64,000 nt of DNA from Chryseobacterium taeanense (GTDB taxonomy: Bacteria; Bacteroidota; Bacteroidia; Flavobacteriales; Weeksellaceae), in assembly GCF_900099685.1 (NCBI RefSeq), contig NZ_FNDW01000002.1, positions 1 to 64,000 on the forward strand. The letters run 5' to 3'. The notes below the pieces were generated by a model. The model was not told the DNA's origin. It was given only the letters and a program-made list of their open reading frames with translations, and searched no databases. A program made the translations under genes and the position numbers. Within the stretch, counting starts at the first letter, position 1. Every line of letters starts with the position of its first letter. Positions 24,796 through 34,737 of the stretch are shown piece after piece.

Positions 24796-25539
24796 TTATC
24801 TTCCACTCATATTTTGGTCATAAAAATCTGTAAACTTATTTATTAGCTCGTCTAAATTTTCTCTATTAAATTCACCAAAACCTAAAGTCATAATGTGCCC
24901 TTCAGTATTATTTGACAAAACACGGTTGAAGTTTTCTATATAAGTATGAGCGTGTCCTTGTAATTGTAATTCAGTATTTATCATTTTCACCCAATGCTTC
25001 TCATCTTTATCATCATCTATCGAGTAAGTTAAATAAGGTAGAACAAAAGGAACAAATTTATCATATTGCTTATTTTTATGTGGATTTAAATTGTCATTTG
25101 GCCAAATTCTGAAATTTTCAAATAGGTTTAAATTTTCAGATTGAACGATTGTAGCAGTCTCATTTTTTGCAATTTCTGAAATGATTTTCCCTTGGTCTTG
25201 AGCGTATAGCCAAAACCAAGCTAAATCCCACGCAGTAGCACCTTTATGATTTATTAAATTATAAGGGTGGAATATTGAATCTATTGCGATATAGCCTTTT
25301 CCATCACCAATAGTGTTTCTAATAATTTCTATTAAATCATTATGATTAGAAATTTTTTGCATTGGATTTCCATTAATGAATCCATAAATATAATTCGACG
25401 TCCAATTTGATGGTTTATGGTATCCGTCATCAAGAATAGAATTTTCAATGATTTTTTTCGATTGTGAAATTGCGTCATCACTTTCTTTTAATTCATTTTC
25501 CTTTTTTTGTTTTGTCTTGAAAAAGTCAAAAAATCCCAT
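24796..25539 (-). CDS. Hypothetical protein, possible DUF1266-like
   Basis: A 247-residue soluble protein not firmly recognised. It has a charged N-terminus (FFDFFKTKQKKENEL) and a central aromatic segment GATAWDLAWFWLYAQDQGK (about 107-125) that loosely recalls the AWDLAR motif of DUF1266 proteins. It has no signal peptide. It lies upstream of the P-loop gene on the same strand with a 54-base gap. Function not inferred. Confidence 0.55.
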   Translation of the reverse strand: MGFFDFFKTKQKKENELKESDDAISQSKKIIENSILDDGYHKPSNWTSNYIYGFINGNPMQKISNHNDLIEIIRNTIGDGKGYIAIDSIFHPYNLINHKGATAWDLAWFWLYAQDQGKIISEIAKNETATIVQSENLNLFENFRIWPNDNLNPHKNKQYDKFVPFVLPYLTYSIDDDKDEKHWVKMINTELQLQGHAHTYIENFNRVLSNNTEGHIMTLGFGEFNRENLDELINKFTDFYDQNMSGR

Positions 25540-25745
25540 ATTTATCTCTTATTTAATTATTCTTGAACATTCCAAATATACGCATTGAATCAATATCTAC
25601 ACGATTTCAGCAATTCAATCTTCCTCAATCTCCTTCAATCTCTTGAATCAGAGAAAATCTATGAAATTGATTTAGGCAATTTTAAAATGCAGATATCAGA
25701 AAACCTACGATTTGAGGAGTGTTGTAGACATCATCCAAACACAAC

Positions 25746-27419
25746 TTAATTAAGATCTTCATTCGCAGCAAACTTTTCTCTGCACTGATGCTGATACTCT
25801 TGCAGCGACATACCATAGATCTCCGAAAACAGTTTTAGAAAGTTGGAGCGAGAGGCAATTCCGCATATTTTGGCAAGAACTTCTGTTTTCTGATGAACTG
25901 CTATAGGATCTTCTGCGAGCAATTCGGCGATATACTTGATGCGCAATTCACTTAAATAGCGGTTAAAATGCATTCCTTTTTCCGTGTTAATGTAGGCAGA
26001 CAGATAATTAGGGTTTGTCCCTACTCTTATTGCAATTTTTTTCAAACTCAGGTTCTGTTTTAAAAACTCTTTTTCGTCTTCAAATTTCTGTAGATTCTTC
26101 CGAATTCTGTTGCGAATCTCTGCACTCAATGTGGATTTTGGTGGTGAGACATCAGTTTTTAATCTCTCAATATCAACACCTACACCCGCTAAGACCACAT
26201 CGTATGTTTTCTCGGACTTCTTTTCCAGATAAGTGTTTATAGTGAATATAAGTAAAAACATAGAGAATGTTACAACTCCAAAGAGAATATTCCTGTAACG
26301 CTGTGTAATACTCGAATATTCAATATTTATCCGCTCGGCCTCAAACTGTATAAAAAGATGATGTGTGTCTTCTATGTTTATTTTTTCAATTTTGTGGAGG
26401 GTATTGGCAAAAGATAAGCTCTCATCTATATTTGATTTTTTACGGGCATCCTCCAGTAAAATCTTATAGTTTTCCGTAAGCTCAGGAAAGAAAAAATGGT
26501 ATTTCTGATAAAGAGAATCAACTTTTCTAAAAAAACTAAAGGATTCTTGTTCTCGGTGCTGAGCCAATTTATTCTTTCCCAGATAAAAGTAGATCACTGA
26601 TACCCCGGCAAAGTCATTTACCCTGACCAGTTCCGGAAGTGCACGATTGAGATCGGCAATACTTTGCTCGTAATTTCCTTTACGGAATTTAGAAATGCCT
26701 TCACATTTAAAAAAACAATTCCTTAACTTGACGAAATCTAAATCTTTGGGTATTTCCCTCTTGCCTATTTCAATTAAGCGGTCGGCGCTATCATCATCTC
26801 CCATTTGCTGGTAGCAATAGATAAGCTGATGTAAACTGTTATAATAGCCTTTGCGCATATTATAAAGGATATCTGGGGAAATATTTTTCAAAATTTCCTG
26901 TCTAAAGAATGCAGAACAGGCCTCAAATTGACTGACCGCCTCACCGTAATATCCCAGATAACTTTTCATTACACCTAGGTGATATAATATATTATACTTT
27001 ATATATGGGCTATATCTGGCGTAGGATAACGCCTTTATATAATCATCCAATGCAGGTTGATAGTCTTTAAAAATAAAGTAAGACACAATTCCCCTTCCAA
27101 GATAAGCAGAGGCAATAAGATCGCTATTACAACTATGCTGAGCGGAAGTTATTGCACTGTCTGCATACAGCTTTTTGCGGTATCCTGATGGCTCAAAATT
27201 CAGGGCATCTTGGTATGCATATGTTAATTCAGAATAATTTTTTTCTTTTTTCGCGAGGGCGATTAAAAGGTCAACGTAAGAAAGTGCTGTAGTATCATTA
27301 ACCTTGTGGTGATCATACTTTTTTCTAATCTGATGATAGGCCACATTGTCTTTGCTCTGCGCAACCCATAATTCCGCAGTGGAAACCAAAAGCAATATAA
27401 ACAACCTGAACATCTGCAC
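25746..27419 (-). CDS. Membrane-anchored TPR-AraC transcriptional regulator
   Basis: A 557-residue protein with a signal peptide (MFRLFILLLVSTAELWVAQ) and an exported helical region of TPR-like repeats (about 60-370; for example YLGRGIVSYFIFKDYQPAL, FRKGNYEQSIADLNRAL). One transmembrane helix follows (ILFGVVTFSMFLLIFTINTYL, about 383-403), then a cytoplasmic AraC helix-turn-helix (about 440-545). This architecture is common in Chryseobacterium. It is divergent from the MauE-like gene across a 391-base spacer and may regulate it. Confidence 0.85.
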   Translation of the reverse strand: MQMFRLFILLLVSTAELWVAQSKDNVAYHQIRKKYDHHKVNDTTALSYVDLLIALAKKEKNYSELTYAYQDALNFEPSGYRKKLYADSAITSAQHSCNSDLIASAYLGRGIVSYFIFKDYQPALDDYIKALSYARYSPYIKYNILYHLGVMKSYLGYYGEAVSQFEACSAFFRQEILKNISPDILYNMRKGYYNSLHQLIYCYQQMGDDDSADRLIEIGKREIPKDLDFVKLRNCFFKCEGISKFRKGNYEQSIADLNRALPELVRVNDFAGVSVIYFYLGKNKLAQHREQESFSFFRKVDSLYQKYHFFFPELTENYKILLEDARKKSNIDESLSFANTLHKIEKINIEDTHHLFIQFEAERINIEYSSITQRYRNILFGVVTFSMFLLIFTINTYLEKKSEKTYDVVLAGVGVDIERLKTDVSPPKSTLSAEIRNRIRKNLQKFEDEKEFLKQNLSLKKIAIRVGTNPNYLSAYINTEKGMHFNRYLSELRIKYIAELLAEDPIAVHQKTEVLAKICGIASRSNFLKLFSEIYGMSLQEYQHQCREKFAANEDLN

Positions 27420-27810
27420 GTTACCTTCATTTTATTAAAACGTTTTATAAAATTACGTTATTTTTTATGGAATCTCCAAGTGTTTTGTAAACTACATAAC
27501 CAAAATGCTATCAATCACGGTTCTTATTCACACAAAATAACATTTGATGTGATGAATAAGCATCATTTGTCTTTTTGAGCACAATGTCTAATTCCAACTT
27601 ATAATCACTTTTATGAAAAAACTATAACCTACAGCTATGCCGCTCTGGGATTTTGATACCGAGGATCAGTTTATAAACTGGCATCAGACATAGGAAACAG
27701 GCATCGTAAATCATTTTTTTTGTTGAATTTCTGTTTTACATTTGATCAGTAATTGTAAGAAAAATAGACATACAGTTTACACAAAATACTTTCAACAATA
27801 AACTAATGTC
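27420..27810. other. Divergent spacer between TPR-AraC and MauE-like genes
   Basis: No gene is seen. It must hold the promoters of both flanking genes, but no good TTG-N19-TAnnTTTG pair was found on either strand. Confidence 0.4.
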
Positions 27811-28239
27811 ATGAAATATTTAAAAAAGATAATACCATTTGCGGTAAGCATTTTCTTTGTTATTCTCTTCTGCTATGCAGCTATCAGTAAGATATTGGAT
27901 TTTGAGAATTTCCAGGTTCAGATTTCAGCATCACCATTGTTGAATGCATTTTCGCAATTCCTGCCTTACACGATAATCATTGTCGAAGTTATTATAGCAG
28001 GATTGTTATGCTACCCGAAAACCAGAACTATAGGACTGATAGGAAGCTTTATTTTGATGCTCATCTTTACTGGATATATTGCTTTGCTACTAAGGACAAG
28101 TAAAAATCTCCCTTGTTCCTGCGGAGGAATATTGGAAAAAATGAGCTGGAACCAACATTTGTATTTTAATATTGGCTGTGTTATTCTTTCTGTTATCGCT
28201 TTAGGTTTAAATCTAAAGTGCAGCGGGCCTGCTGACTAA
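27811..28239 (+). CDS. MauE/DoxX-like redox membrane protein
   Basis: A 142-residue protein with four predicted transmembrane helices (IIPFAVSIFFVILFCYA; FLPYTIIIVEVIIAGLL; IGLIGSFILMLIFTGYIALL; LYFNIGCVILSVIALGL) and a periplasmic CSCGG motif between helices 3 and 4, as in the MauE/DoxX group. Such proteins often accompany thioredoxin-like partners and DUF6520 and SusCD genes in Chryseobacterium. The next gene here is DUF6520-like. Confidence 0.8.
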   Translation: MKYLKKIIPFAVSIFFVILFCYAAISKILDFENFQVQISASPLLNAFSQFLPYTIIIVEVIIAGLLCYPKTRTIGLIGSFILMLIFTGYIALLLRTSKNLPCSCGGILEKMSWNQHLYFNIGCVILSVIALGLNLKCSGPAD

Positions 28240-28518
28240 GTATGTTACCGTAGTTGCTTACGGATGATTATGACTGAATTTGCTATTTATGTTCAACCTT
28301 AAAATTAGACAGCCAAAAGCTGTTTAACGATCCGAGATTCTAAAATGATTTTATTAACAACAATTTGTTTGAGAAATGTAGAATAGGATATTTTGATGCG
28401 ACAAGATTTGTTAATCTATGGGTATAATTAAATAACTTTACCTACTCAATCGTACTTCCCAGGCAGATTTCTAAAGTTTTTAAGGTAATCTTTTTTGATG
28501 TATAAAAAGACCGGAATT

Positions 28519-28827
28519 ATGAAATTTAATCAAATTTTGAAAGCCAATGCGGTAGCCATTGCTGCCGTGATATTCTCAGGGGCTGTGATGTCCTTTAAAG
28601 TGATAGAGAAAAAGGCGGCTACGACGTATTTCTATAACAGCACGGACATTGCCTCCGGAGCATTTGCCAATACCTCACACTGGCAGACCACCAATACTTC
28701 AGGGTGTGAAGTTGAAGGAGAAAGACCTTGTAGTATTGTGGTTCCCGACGGACAGACCCTGAATGATGTTTTGGATGGAAAAAGCAATGCGCAGGTTCTA
28801 TCTATTAGTTCCAATCGTAAGCCTTAA
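28519..28827 (+). CDS. DUF6520 family small exported protein
   Basis: The start at ATG 28519 (MKFNQILKANAVAIAAVIF) places the signal peptide at the N-terminus; an upstream in-frame ATG at 28495 would add eight residues. The mature part is short, with two cysteines (SGCEVEGERPCSIVV) and an N-terminal alanine-rich export segment. The family typically occurs in short clusters near MauE and SusCD genes. It is followed by a strong terminator. Function unknown. Confidence 0.75.
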   Translation: MKFNQILKANAVAIAAVIFSGAVMSFKVIEKKAATTYFYNSTDIASGAFANTSHWQTTNTSGCEVEGERPCSIVVPDGQTLNDVLDGKSNAQVLSISSNRKP

Positions 28828-28858
28828 TTACGTTTGGTAATAAATGATGAATAAATTG

Positions 28859-28880
28859 AAGGCTGGCAAGTGCCAGCCTT
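28859..28880. terminator. Two-way terminator
   Basis: AAGGCTGGCA-AG-TGCCAGCCTT is a perfect 10-bp palindromic stem followed by CTTTC. It lies between the convergent DUF6520 gene and the SusD remnant. Confidence 0.75.
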
Positions 28881-28912
28881 CTTTCATATGTCTTGTTTAA
28901 CTGCTTTCGTAT

Positions 28913-30030
28913 TTATCTCGGATTCTGCGGCATTCCGCTAAGGCTGATAATATCTTCCGGAATAGCAATCGCATAGCGAGGGTCGTTTGGTGGTAAGCTA
29001 TAAGTTTGTCCTTTAACCGTTCTTGTTAACGTAATATTGGCCCCGTCCCGGTTATACCGCTTAAGATCTGCCCAGCGAATTCCCCTGAACAACAATTCCT
29101 TACATCTTTCTTTTTTGATAATTGCTAAGGCTTCTTGCTTTGAGCCGGCTATAAATGGGATATAGGTTCCGGTTTTCCACCTCTTCATAAGCAGATTGTT
29201 TAGCAGCATCATAGCATTGGTGATGTCGTTAGTTTGAGCATAAGATTCTGCGGCGATCAGGTACAATTCATCCACTGCAACACTTGTCATTTTCCCTGAG
29301 GATCCTCCGGTATAATTGCCCTTAAAGGAAATATCGCCGTTAGCATTTACTCTGAAATAGGCCGATTTTCTGAGATCATTAGCGTGATAACTGTGATACA
29401 GCGTATCGGTCACTTTAGCTGCCGCAAAACGTACAGGTGCTGAGATCCGCATAGTTGTCCGCAGCAAAACTTCAGAATTCATATCCTTGATGGGGTATGA
29501 TTCTGTTACATTCAGTGTATTAAAATCCACGAGCGTATTTTGATAGCTCAATGCCTGCAAGGCATAGGTCAGGGATTTCTGGTAATCGCCTATAAAGAGA
29601 TAAGTTCTTGCAAGGTATGCTAATGCAGTAATCTTAGATGGCCTGCTGGCAGCAACCTGTTTGACCGGCAAAAGATCCACCGCTTCCTGCAGGTCTTTCA
29701 GAATCTGATCATATGTTTGTTTCACAGTAGACCGCTGGGAGGGAATATTCATATCCGGATCTAAACGAAGCGGCAGTCCCAGATCTGTTGAAGCCGTATC
29801 GCTGCTATAGGCAGGACACCAGACCTGCGCCGCATCCAGATAGCGTATTGCTCTCATTGCCAATGCCTGTCCTCTTACGTTTTCGGCTCCCGGAATAGCG
29901 TAGGTGTCCAGATTATTGAGAACAACATTAGAAACATAAATAGCTTTGTAAGTATAATACCAATCATTGCCTGCACCCTGACTGGCAGACACATGATCCT
30001 TCTGCCAGGTGTACAATCTTTTTAGAAGAC
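28913..30030 (-). pseudogene. Truncated RagB/SusD family lipoprotein
   Basis: SusD-like sequence starts at about LYTWQKDHV and runs to the normal C-terminus (LFRGIRWADLKRYNRDG, then PEDIISLSGMPQNPR). Family motifs ALAMRAIRYLDAAQVW and ALAYLARTYLFIGDY are present. The signal peptide, lipobox and roughly the first 80-100 residues are missing. The open frame continues upstream to 30151, but that part (FPHPLNLYVFQEFHF...) has no SusD character and overlaps another gene fragment in the opposite strand. The SusC partner that normally lies just upstream is absent. This is a deletion remnant. Confidence 0.75.
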
Positions 30031-30330
30031 TTTTTTTGGAATACGGAATATCTGTTTGGAGAAAATGAAATTCCTGAAAGACATAAAGGTTTAATGGATG
30101 TGGAAAGCAATGCAGAATACATAAATTTGCCTGAGATTTTGGTCGGTCCATTCGGAGTGCTTTGTAAATCTGAAAATCTACAGCTTCAGATTGTAGATCA
30201 ATTCGAAAGTAATTATGATAAAATGAAAGTCTTAATTTTCGGGAACGACATTGTATCTCCAGATAATTATTGCCTTAATCAACCATATATTATTGCAGAA
30301 AAATTTACAGCCCTAGAAAACAATAGCTAG
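30031..30330 (+). pseudogene. 3' fragment of an unidentified gene
   Basis: From about 30031 an open frame without a start reads FFWNTEYLFGENEIPERHKG and runs to the stop at 30330; an internal ATG is at 30094. The composition looks like real protein. It begins where SusD similarity on the other strand ends, so 30028-30031 is probably a recombination junction joining two broken genes. The family is not recognised. Confidence 0.5.
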
Positions 30331-30884
30331 AGTGTAATTCAAATTAGACAGTGAAATGCAATTGTAGCATCATTTCAATCGTTCCTATCTCTTCCGGCCG
30401 ATATAATTATCAGTATAGTTCTGAAGTAATATCGAGTTCACGAAGAATGTTTTCTGAGACAGAAAAAGTAATTGGTGGTAGAAGCTATGGATTAGGATAC
30501 GGTTATATTTATACAGAAGGTGTCTTACTTTGTCTGGAGATTTTATAAAGAGTCTGTTAAATAAGTTTTAGCCCAAATGTAAAAACCATGGATTCTAACG
30601 AAAGTTAGAATTTTTCTTCTTCAACTATAAGTAAACATACAATTCTAAATAAAATTCCCAATGATAGAGGATAAAAACTAATAACCATCAAAACTTATCT
30701 GATATGAGAAACTATGCAGATATGCATGTTCTACTTATTTAGTTACTTAAAATACACTACATCGCCACTATGCGCAAAACAAACTCATTACAAGATTAAT
30801 CATAACACAAATTGTTATAATTTTTACAAATTTTGATATTTATATTACAAAATATATTATATTTGTAACACTAAAACTAAAAAA
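30331..30884. other. Spacer upstream of ietA, possible gene debris
   Basis: A short open stretch at 30351-30548 (ends SYGLGYGYIYTEGVLLCLEIL, without recognisable family) may be remnant coding sequence. The rest is very AT-rich and includes the ietA promoter at its end. Confidence 0.4.
30833..30865 (+). promoter_or_regulatory. Promoter of ietAS
   Basis: TTG at 30833-30835 and TATATTTG at 30858-30865 are separated by 22 bases, within the range accepted for Bacteroidetes promoters. The start codon is 20 bases further on, so the 5' leader is only about a dozen bases. Confidence 0.6.
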
Positions 30885-31973
30885 ATGTATACTGAGATTT
30901 TAAGAATAATAGAAGGCGGATTAAACAGAGATATCAAAAAAATAACAAATTATTCGAAGATTCTTGCTGAGAAATTGGAAAAAGATGGAGATGGCAAATT
31001 AGCAAAATTAATTATTAATACACTGGAAAATAAACCTTCATCAATGGTATCAATGGACTCCTTGCTTTCTAGTCCGGTTGATCAAGAAAGTCGTATGAGT
31101 ATAGTTGATATTTCAATGCCTATAAAAAATGATGGAGAAGTTATACTTCCACCAGGCATTGCTAGTAAAGTTGAAGATTATGTTAACTTATACCAACACC
31201 AAAATGAACTTATTAAGAATGGACTTGAAATTTCAAATTCTCTCTTACTATACGGAATCCCTGGAGGTGGAAAAACAACAATTGCTAAATATATTTCCTA
31301 TAAAACAGGCCTTCCATTAATTACAGCTCGTTTTGATGCTATCGTATCTTCTCTACTAGGTAACACCTCAAAAAATATTCGTAAAATTTTCGAATATGCA
31401 GATGAAAAACCTTGCATCCTGTTCTTAGATGAATTTGATGCTATCGCCAAAGCAAGAGACGATCAATACGAATTAGGAGAACTCAAAAGGGTTATAAACA
31501 GTTTACTTCAGAACATTGATAATTTTTCAAAATCTAATCTACTTATAGCTGCTACAAACCATTCGGAACTTTTAGATAAAGCAATTTGGAGAAGGTTTAA
31601 TACAATCATTGAAGTTGGACTTCCTAACCAAAACGAAATACAAGGACTTATTGAAAAGTTTATCCAAGGCGCAGCAAATGATTTTCTAAATGATGAAAAA
31701 AAACTTAGCAAGATTTTACAAAACTTAGAGGGAAAGACGCCATCATTTATTAAAACTTTATTCAACAATATCCTTGCTCAGAAAATCATTAGAAATAAAG
31801 AAATGTTGTCGTATGAAGATGTTCTTGTTGAAATTTTCGAAACCAATAACAAAGATTATAAGGTAGAAGAACTTATTATATTCTTAAATGAAAGCGGCAT
31901 TACTCAAGAGCGCATAACGCAGATTATGAACATTTCAATAAGACAAGTCAGAAACAATTTAAAAACTAAATAA
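30885..31973 (+). CDS. ietA: IetA-like AAA ATPase
   Basis: A 362-residue AAA+ protein. The N-terminal ~90 residues are helical and family-specific. The ATPase core has Walker A GIPGGGKT (124-131), Walker B ILFLDEFD (178-185), sensor 1 AATN (222-225) and arginine finger WRRF (235-238). The C-terminus ends in a helix-turn-helix-like stretch, SGITQERITQIMNISIRQVRNNL. It is followed after 8 bases by a subtilisin-like protease. The AAA ATPase plus S8 protease pair matches IetAS, known from agrobacterial plasmids as an incompatibility/toxin-antitoxin-like locus and reported as an anti-phage system. Assignment rests on architecture and order. Confidence 0.8.
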   Translation: MYTEILRIIEGGLNRDIKKITNYSKILAEKLEKDGDGKLAKLIINTLENKPSSMVSMDSLLSSPVDQESRMSIVDISMPIKNDGEVILPPGIASKVEDYVNLYQHQNELIKNGLEISNSLLLYGIPGGGKTTIAKYISYKTGLPLITARFDAIVSSLLGNTSKNIRKIFEYADEKPCILFLDEFDAIAKARDDQYELGELKRVINSLLQNIDNFSKSNLLIAATNHSELLDKAIWRRFNTIIEVGLPNQNEIQGLIEKFIQGAANDFLNDEKKLSKILQNLEGKTPSFIKTLFNNILAQKIIRNKEMLSYEDVLVEIFETNNKDYKVEELIIFLNESGITQERITQIMNISIRQVRNNLKTK

Positions 31974-31981
31974 ACATAGAT

Positions 31982-34348
31982 ATGGAAAGGAATTTACCTA
32001 TAAAATTTTTTCAGAAACGAATTAATGACGAAAGAAATACTGAAGGTGGAGGAAACCAAGATCCACCAAAATGGTTTGACGAAGCACTGGTTCCCTACAA
32101 GGCTCAGCAATTCATTGATACATTAAGTGAAGTATCTCAAAAAATACTCGCTAAACAACGTGAGGATAATTATATCCCAAATGTTATCAAGCTAAAAGTT
32201 AATGAAGACGCATTAGCAAAAACATATCGTAAAGAAATTCGCCAGATATTCAATACTCAAAAAATGAATGTGATCGGGTTGAGTCAGAATGATGAAGTCC
32301 TAATAAAAATTGAAAGTGCAGAAGAAGTAAGCAAAATTACAAAAAAGCTTGCGCAAGGTTTGAAACAATCAGCGAAGCAAGGCGTAAAATTAGGTATTGC
32401 TGCTATAGATGATATTGAAGAACATTACCCAGAAATTAGCATTGATAATGAAACATTTGAAGAGTCAGAAGAGCTTAAAGTAAAATTATTCAACTATGGT
32501 GATCCAGAATTAAACATAATAGCTATTAGAGCTTTTGAAAAATTTTGTAGAGATAGAGAGATCGATTACAGCAGAACAGTATATTCTGCGGATTTAAATA
32601 TTTTCAAAGTCAGCCATGCAAGCCTCGATACTATTGCAGAACTAAAAGATTTTGACGGTGTGCAACTTATTTCGGAGATGCCAAGATATTATGTCACTTT
32701 GGACGAATTAGATGGTGACGGTGAGATAGAGATTAAGATGCCGGACGCAGGAATAGACTATCCGACCATTGGAATTCTTGATAGTGGTATTGCGAAAATC
32801 CCACACTTATCTCCCTGGCTTTTAGAAGATAACTTTACAAAATATCACGAGGACGATGTTGACAAAGGTCACGGAACGGCTGTATCAGGAGTTCTACTTT
32901 ATGGCGACGAATTTGAAGAAGAAAATTACACTGGTTTTCAAGGTGCAAAACTTTTTGAGGCCATTGTATTTCCTAATAACACCACTCAAGGCGTCTCGGA
33001 AGAAGAATTAATAGAAAATATAAGAGAGGCGATTAGTGAAAATGACCACATTAAAATATGGAACTTATCATTAGGCACTAACAAAGAGGCTGATGAAATT
33101 GAATTTTCGGACTTCGGAAAGGCTTTAGATGAAATTCAAGAACAGCACAATGTTTTAATATGTAAATCTGCTGGTAATTGCGGGAACTTTAAAAAGAATA
33201 GTCCGAGAAGTAGAATATCTCAATCTGCTGATACTATTAGAGGCTTAGTAGTTGGATCAATTGCAAAAAGTAAAAACTCCACAGATTTATCCGAAAAAAA
33301 TCATTCATCACCCTTTTCAAGGATTGGGCCGGGTCCATCTTTTTTAATTAAACCAGAAATCTCTCACATTGGAGGAAATGCAGGACTGGATGAACATAAC
33401 AGGTTAGTACTAAATCCTGTTTATACATTTTCGAAAACGGGTGATAGAAAAGGAGTTGCAGGAACAAGTTTTTCAACGCCCAGGATTTCATCAATAGTTG
33501 CTGGATTAGATCATTTATTAAATGAAGGATTTAATCCTCTCCTTTTAAAAGCCTTAACAATTCACTCCGCAAAATATCCAACAGAGTTAAAAGTTGCTAT
33601 CGATGAGAAATTAAAACATTTAGGTTTTGGTGTACCTTCCAATATTCAGGATATTCTTTTTAACCAGCCAAACGAAATTACACTGATTCTTCAGGATAAT
33701 TTGGAGAAAGGCAACTTCATAGAAATCCTTGATTTTCCTTATCCTCAATCAATGGTTGACGAAGATGGATACTTTCATGGAGAAATTTGTGTAACCCTTG
33801 TAACCTCTCCAATTCTTGATGCAGCAAATGGCTCAGAATATTGTCAGTCAAATATTGAAGTTTTGCTTGGAACATATGACGAAAAGACTGACAGAGATAC
33901 ATCAAAACGTGGAATTATAAATCCTATAGGGAAAGACGGCGCAAAGAACCTTTTATCTCATAGTCTATATAGTAAATCAGTAATTAAGAATACTGAAAGC
34001 CCGTATACGAGGGAGAGAGTCTTAGTGGCTTATGGAGATAAATTTCAACCAGTGAAAAAATGGTCAGTTAATTTAGATGAATTCACTCCCTCCAATAAGG
34101 AAAAATATTTGAAAAATCCTAAAAACTGGTATTTAAAAGTTGAAGGTCTTTTTAGAGATTTCATAGAGACAAAAGCTGAAATGCAGAGAATAACACCAAG
34201 TCAGGAGTTCTGTCTAATCATTACGATAAAAGACACAAGAAATGAAAGTCATATCTACAATGAGGTTACACAATTACTTGATTCTTTTAATTTTGTTCAT
34301 CAGAATGTTCGATTGAAAGAAGATGTTAGAATTCAACTAAGAAATTAA
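31982..34348 (+). CDS. ietS: IetS-like subtilisin (S8) protease
   Basis: A 788-residue cytoplasmic S8 peptidase without signal peptide. The catalytic triad is visible: Asp267 in GILDSGIAKIPHL, His297 in KGHGTAVSG, and Ser496 in AGTSFSTPRISS, with oxyanion Asn399 in SAGNCG. About 250 residues precede the protease domain, and a ~270-residue C-terminal region of unknown role follows. It starts 8 bases after ietA, so the two are co-translated. Expected to act with the ATPase as a defence effector that cleaves protein targets; the target is unknown. Confidence 0.85.
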   Translation: MERNLPIKFFQKRINDERNTEGGGNQDPPKWFDEALVPYKAQQFIDTLSEVSQKILAKQREDNYIPNVIKLKVNEDALAKTYRKEIRQIFNTQKMNVIGLSQNDEVLIKIESAEEVSKITKKLAQGLKQSAKQGVKLGIAAIDDIEEHYPEISIDNETFEESEELKVKLFNYGDPELNIIAIRAFEKFCRDREIDYSRTVYSADLNIFKVSHASLDTIAELKDFDGVQLISEMPRYYVTLDELDGDGEIEIKMPDAGIDYPTIGILDSGIAKIPHLSPWLLEDNFTKYHEDDVDKGHGTAVSGVLLYGDEFEEENYTGFQGAKLFEAIVFPNNTTQGVSEEELIENIREAISENDHIKIWNLSLGTNKEADEIEFSDFGKALDEIQEQHNVLICKSAGNCGNFKKNSPRSRISQSADTIRGLVVGSIAKSKNSTDLSEKNHSSPFSRIGPGPSFLIKPEISHIGGNAGLDEHNRLVLNPVYTFSKTGDRKGVAGTSFSTPRISSIVAGLDHLLNEGFNPLLLKALTIHSAKYPTELKVAIDEKLKHLGFGVPSNIQDILFNQPNEITLILQDNLEKGNFIEILDFPYPQSMVDEDGYFHGEICVTLVTSPILDAANGSEYCQSNIEVLLGTYDEKTDRDTSKRGIINPIGKDGAKNLLSHSLYSKSVIKNTESPYTRERVLVAYGDKFQPVKKWSVNLDEFTPSNKEKYLKNPKNWYLKVEGLFRDFIETKAEMQRITPSQEFCLIITIKDTRNESHIYNEVTQLLDSFNFVHQNVRLKEDVRIQLRN

Positions 34349-34451
34349 GTACTTTATCAGCATTCAGTGGATAATTAAAAAACACTTTATTTTATTAAAC
34401 TGATACAATATTAAGGAAATTACAATACCTAACAATTAAATAATATACATT

Positions 34452-34583
34452 ATGGCATTAAAACCAGGACCCAAAAGAAAAGCAACATCTACCGGTCAGC
34501 CCGATAAAAGACAGCGTGATAATAAAGAAACCCCAGGCAACACTCCTTCTTTAAAACCGCCAAAGAGACCGAGAGGAAAATAA
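34452..34583 (+). CDS. Small basic disordered protein
   Basis: A 43-codon ORF beginning MALKPGPKRKATST and ending PPKRPRGK, rich in Lys, Arg, Pro and Gly and without hydrophobic segments. It is followed 22 bases later by a well-formed terminator, which argues for real expression as its own short unit or as the last gene of the ietAS transcript. No family is recognised. It could bind nucleic acid by composition, but this is speculation. Confidence 0.5.
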   Translation: MALKPGPKRKATSTGQPDKRQRDNKETPGNTPSLKPPKRPRGK

Positions 34584-34604
34584 AAATTTTAATAGCATCG
34601 TTTC

Positions 34605-34631
34605 AAATCCTAACATTGTTGGGATTTTTTT
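34605..34631 (+). terminator. Terminator after the small basic ORF
   Basis: AAATCCTAA-CATTG-TTGGGATTT, a 9-bp stem with one G-T pair, is followed by a T run. It separates the ietAS unit from the next cassette. Confidence 0.75.
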
Positions 34632-34671
34632 ATTAGAAATTGTTAAAAATAATGTTCATATTATAGAAAGT

Positions 34672-34687
34672 TCCGTAAAAATACGGA
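34672..34687. promoter_or_regulatory. Palindromic operator candidate 1
   Basis: TCCGTA-AAAA-TACGGA, a 6-bp inverted repeat around an A tract. A related palindrome with the same CGG/CCG core lies 50 bases downstream. Both are in the promoter region of the following cassette. Confidence 0.4.
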
Positions 34688-34721
34688 TATTAAAGTTCGA
34701 TGCGATTTTTATTTTTGTTAC

Positions 34722-34737
34722 TTACGGAAAACCGTAA
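34722..34737. promoter_or_regulatory. Palindromic operator candidate 2
   Basis: TTACGG-AAAA-CCGTAA, a perfect 6-bp inverted repeat with a 4-base A spacer. It is flanked by possible -7 elements TATTTTTG (34710-34717) and TAAATTTG (34759-34766), so a bound protein could block or position polymerase. Confidence 0.4.

Noticed and set aside
30031..30151. N-terminus of the SusD protein at 28913-30030
   Set aside because: This stretch has no lipobox or SusD similarity and overlaps coding-like sequence on the other strand. The open frame is accidental read-through past a junction.
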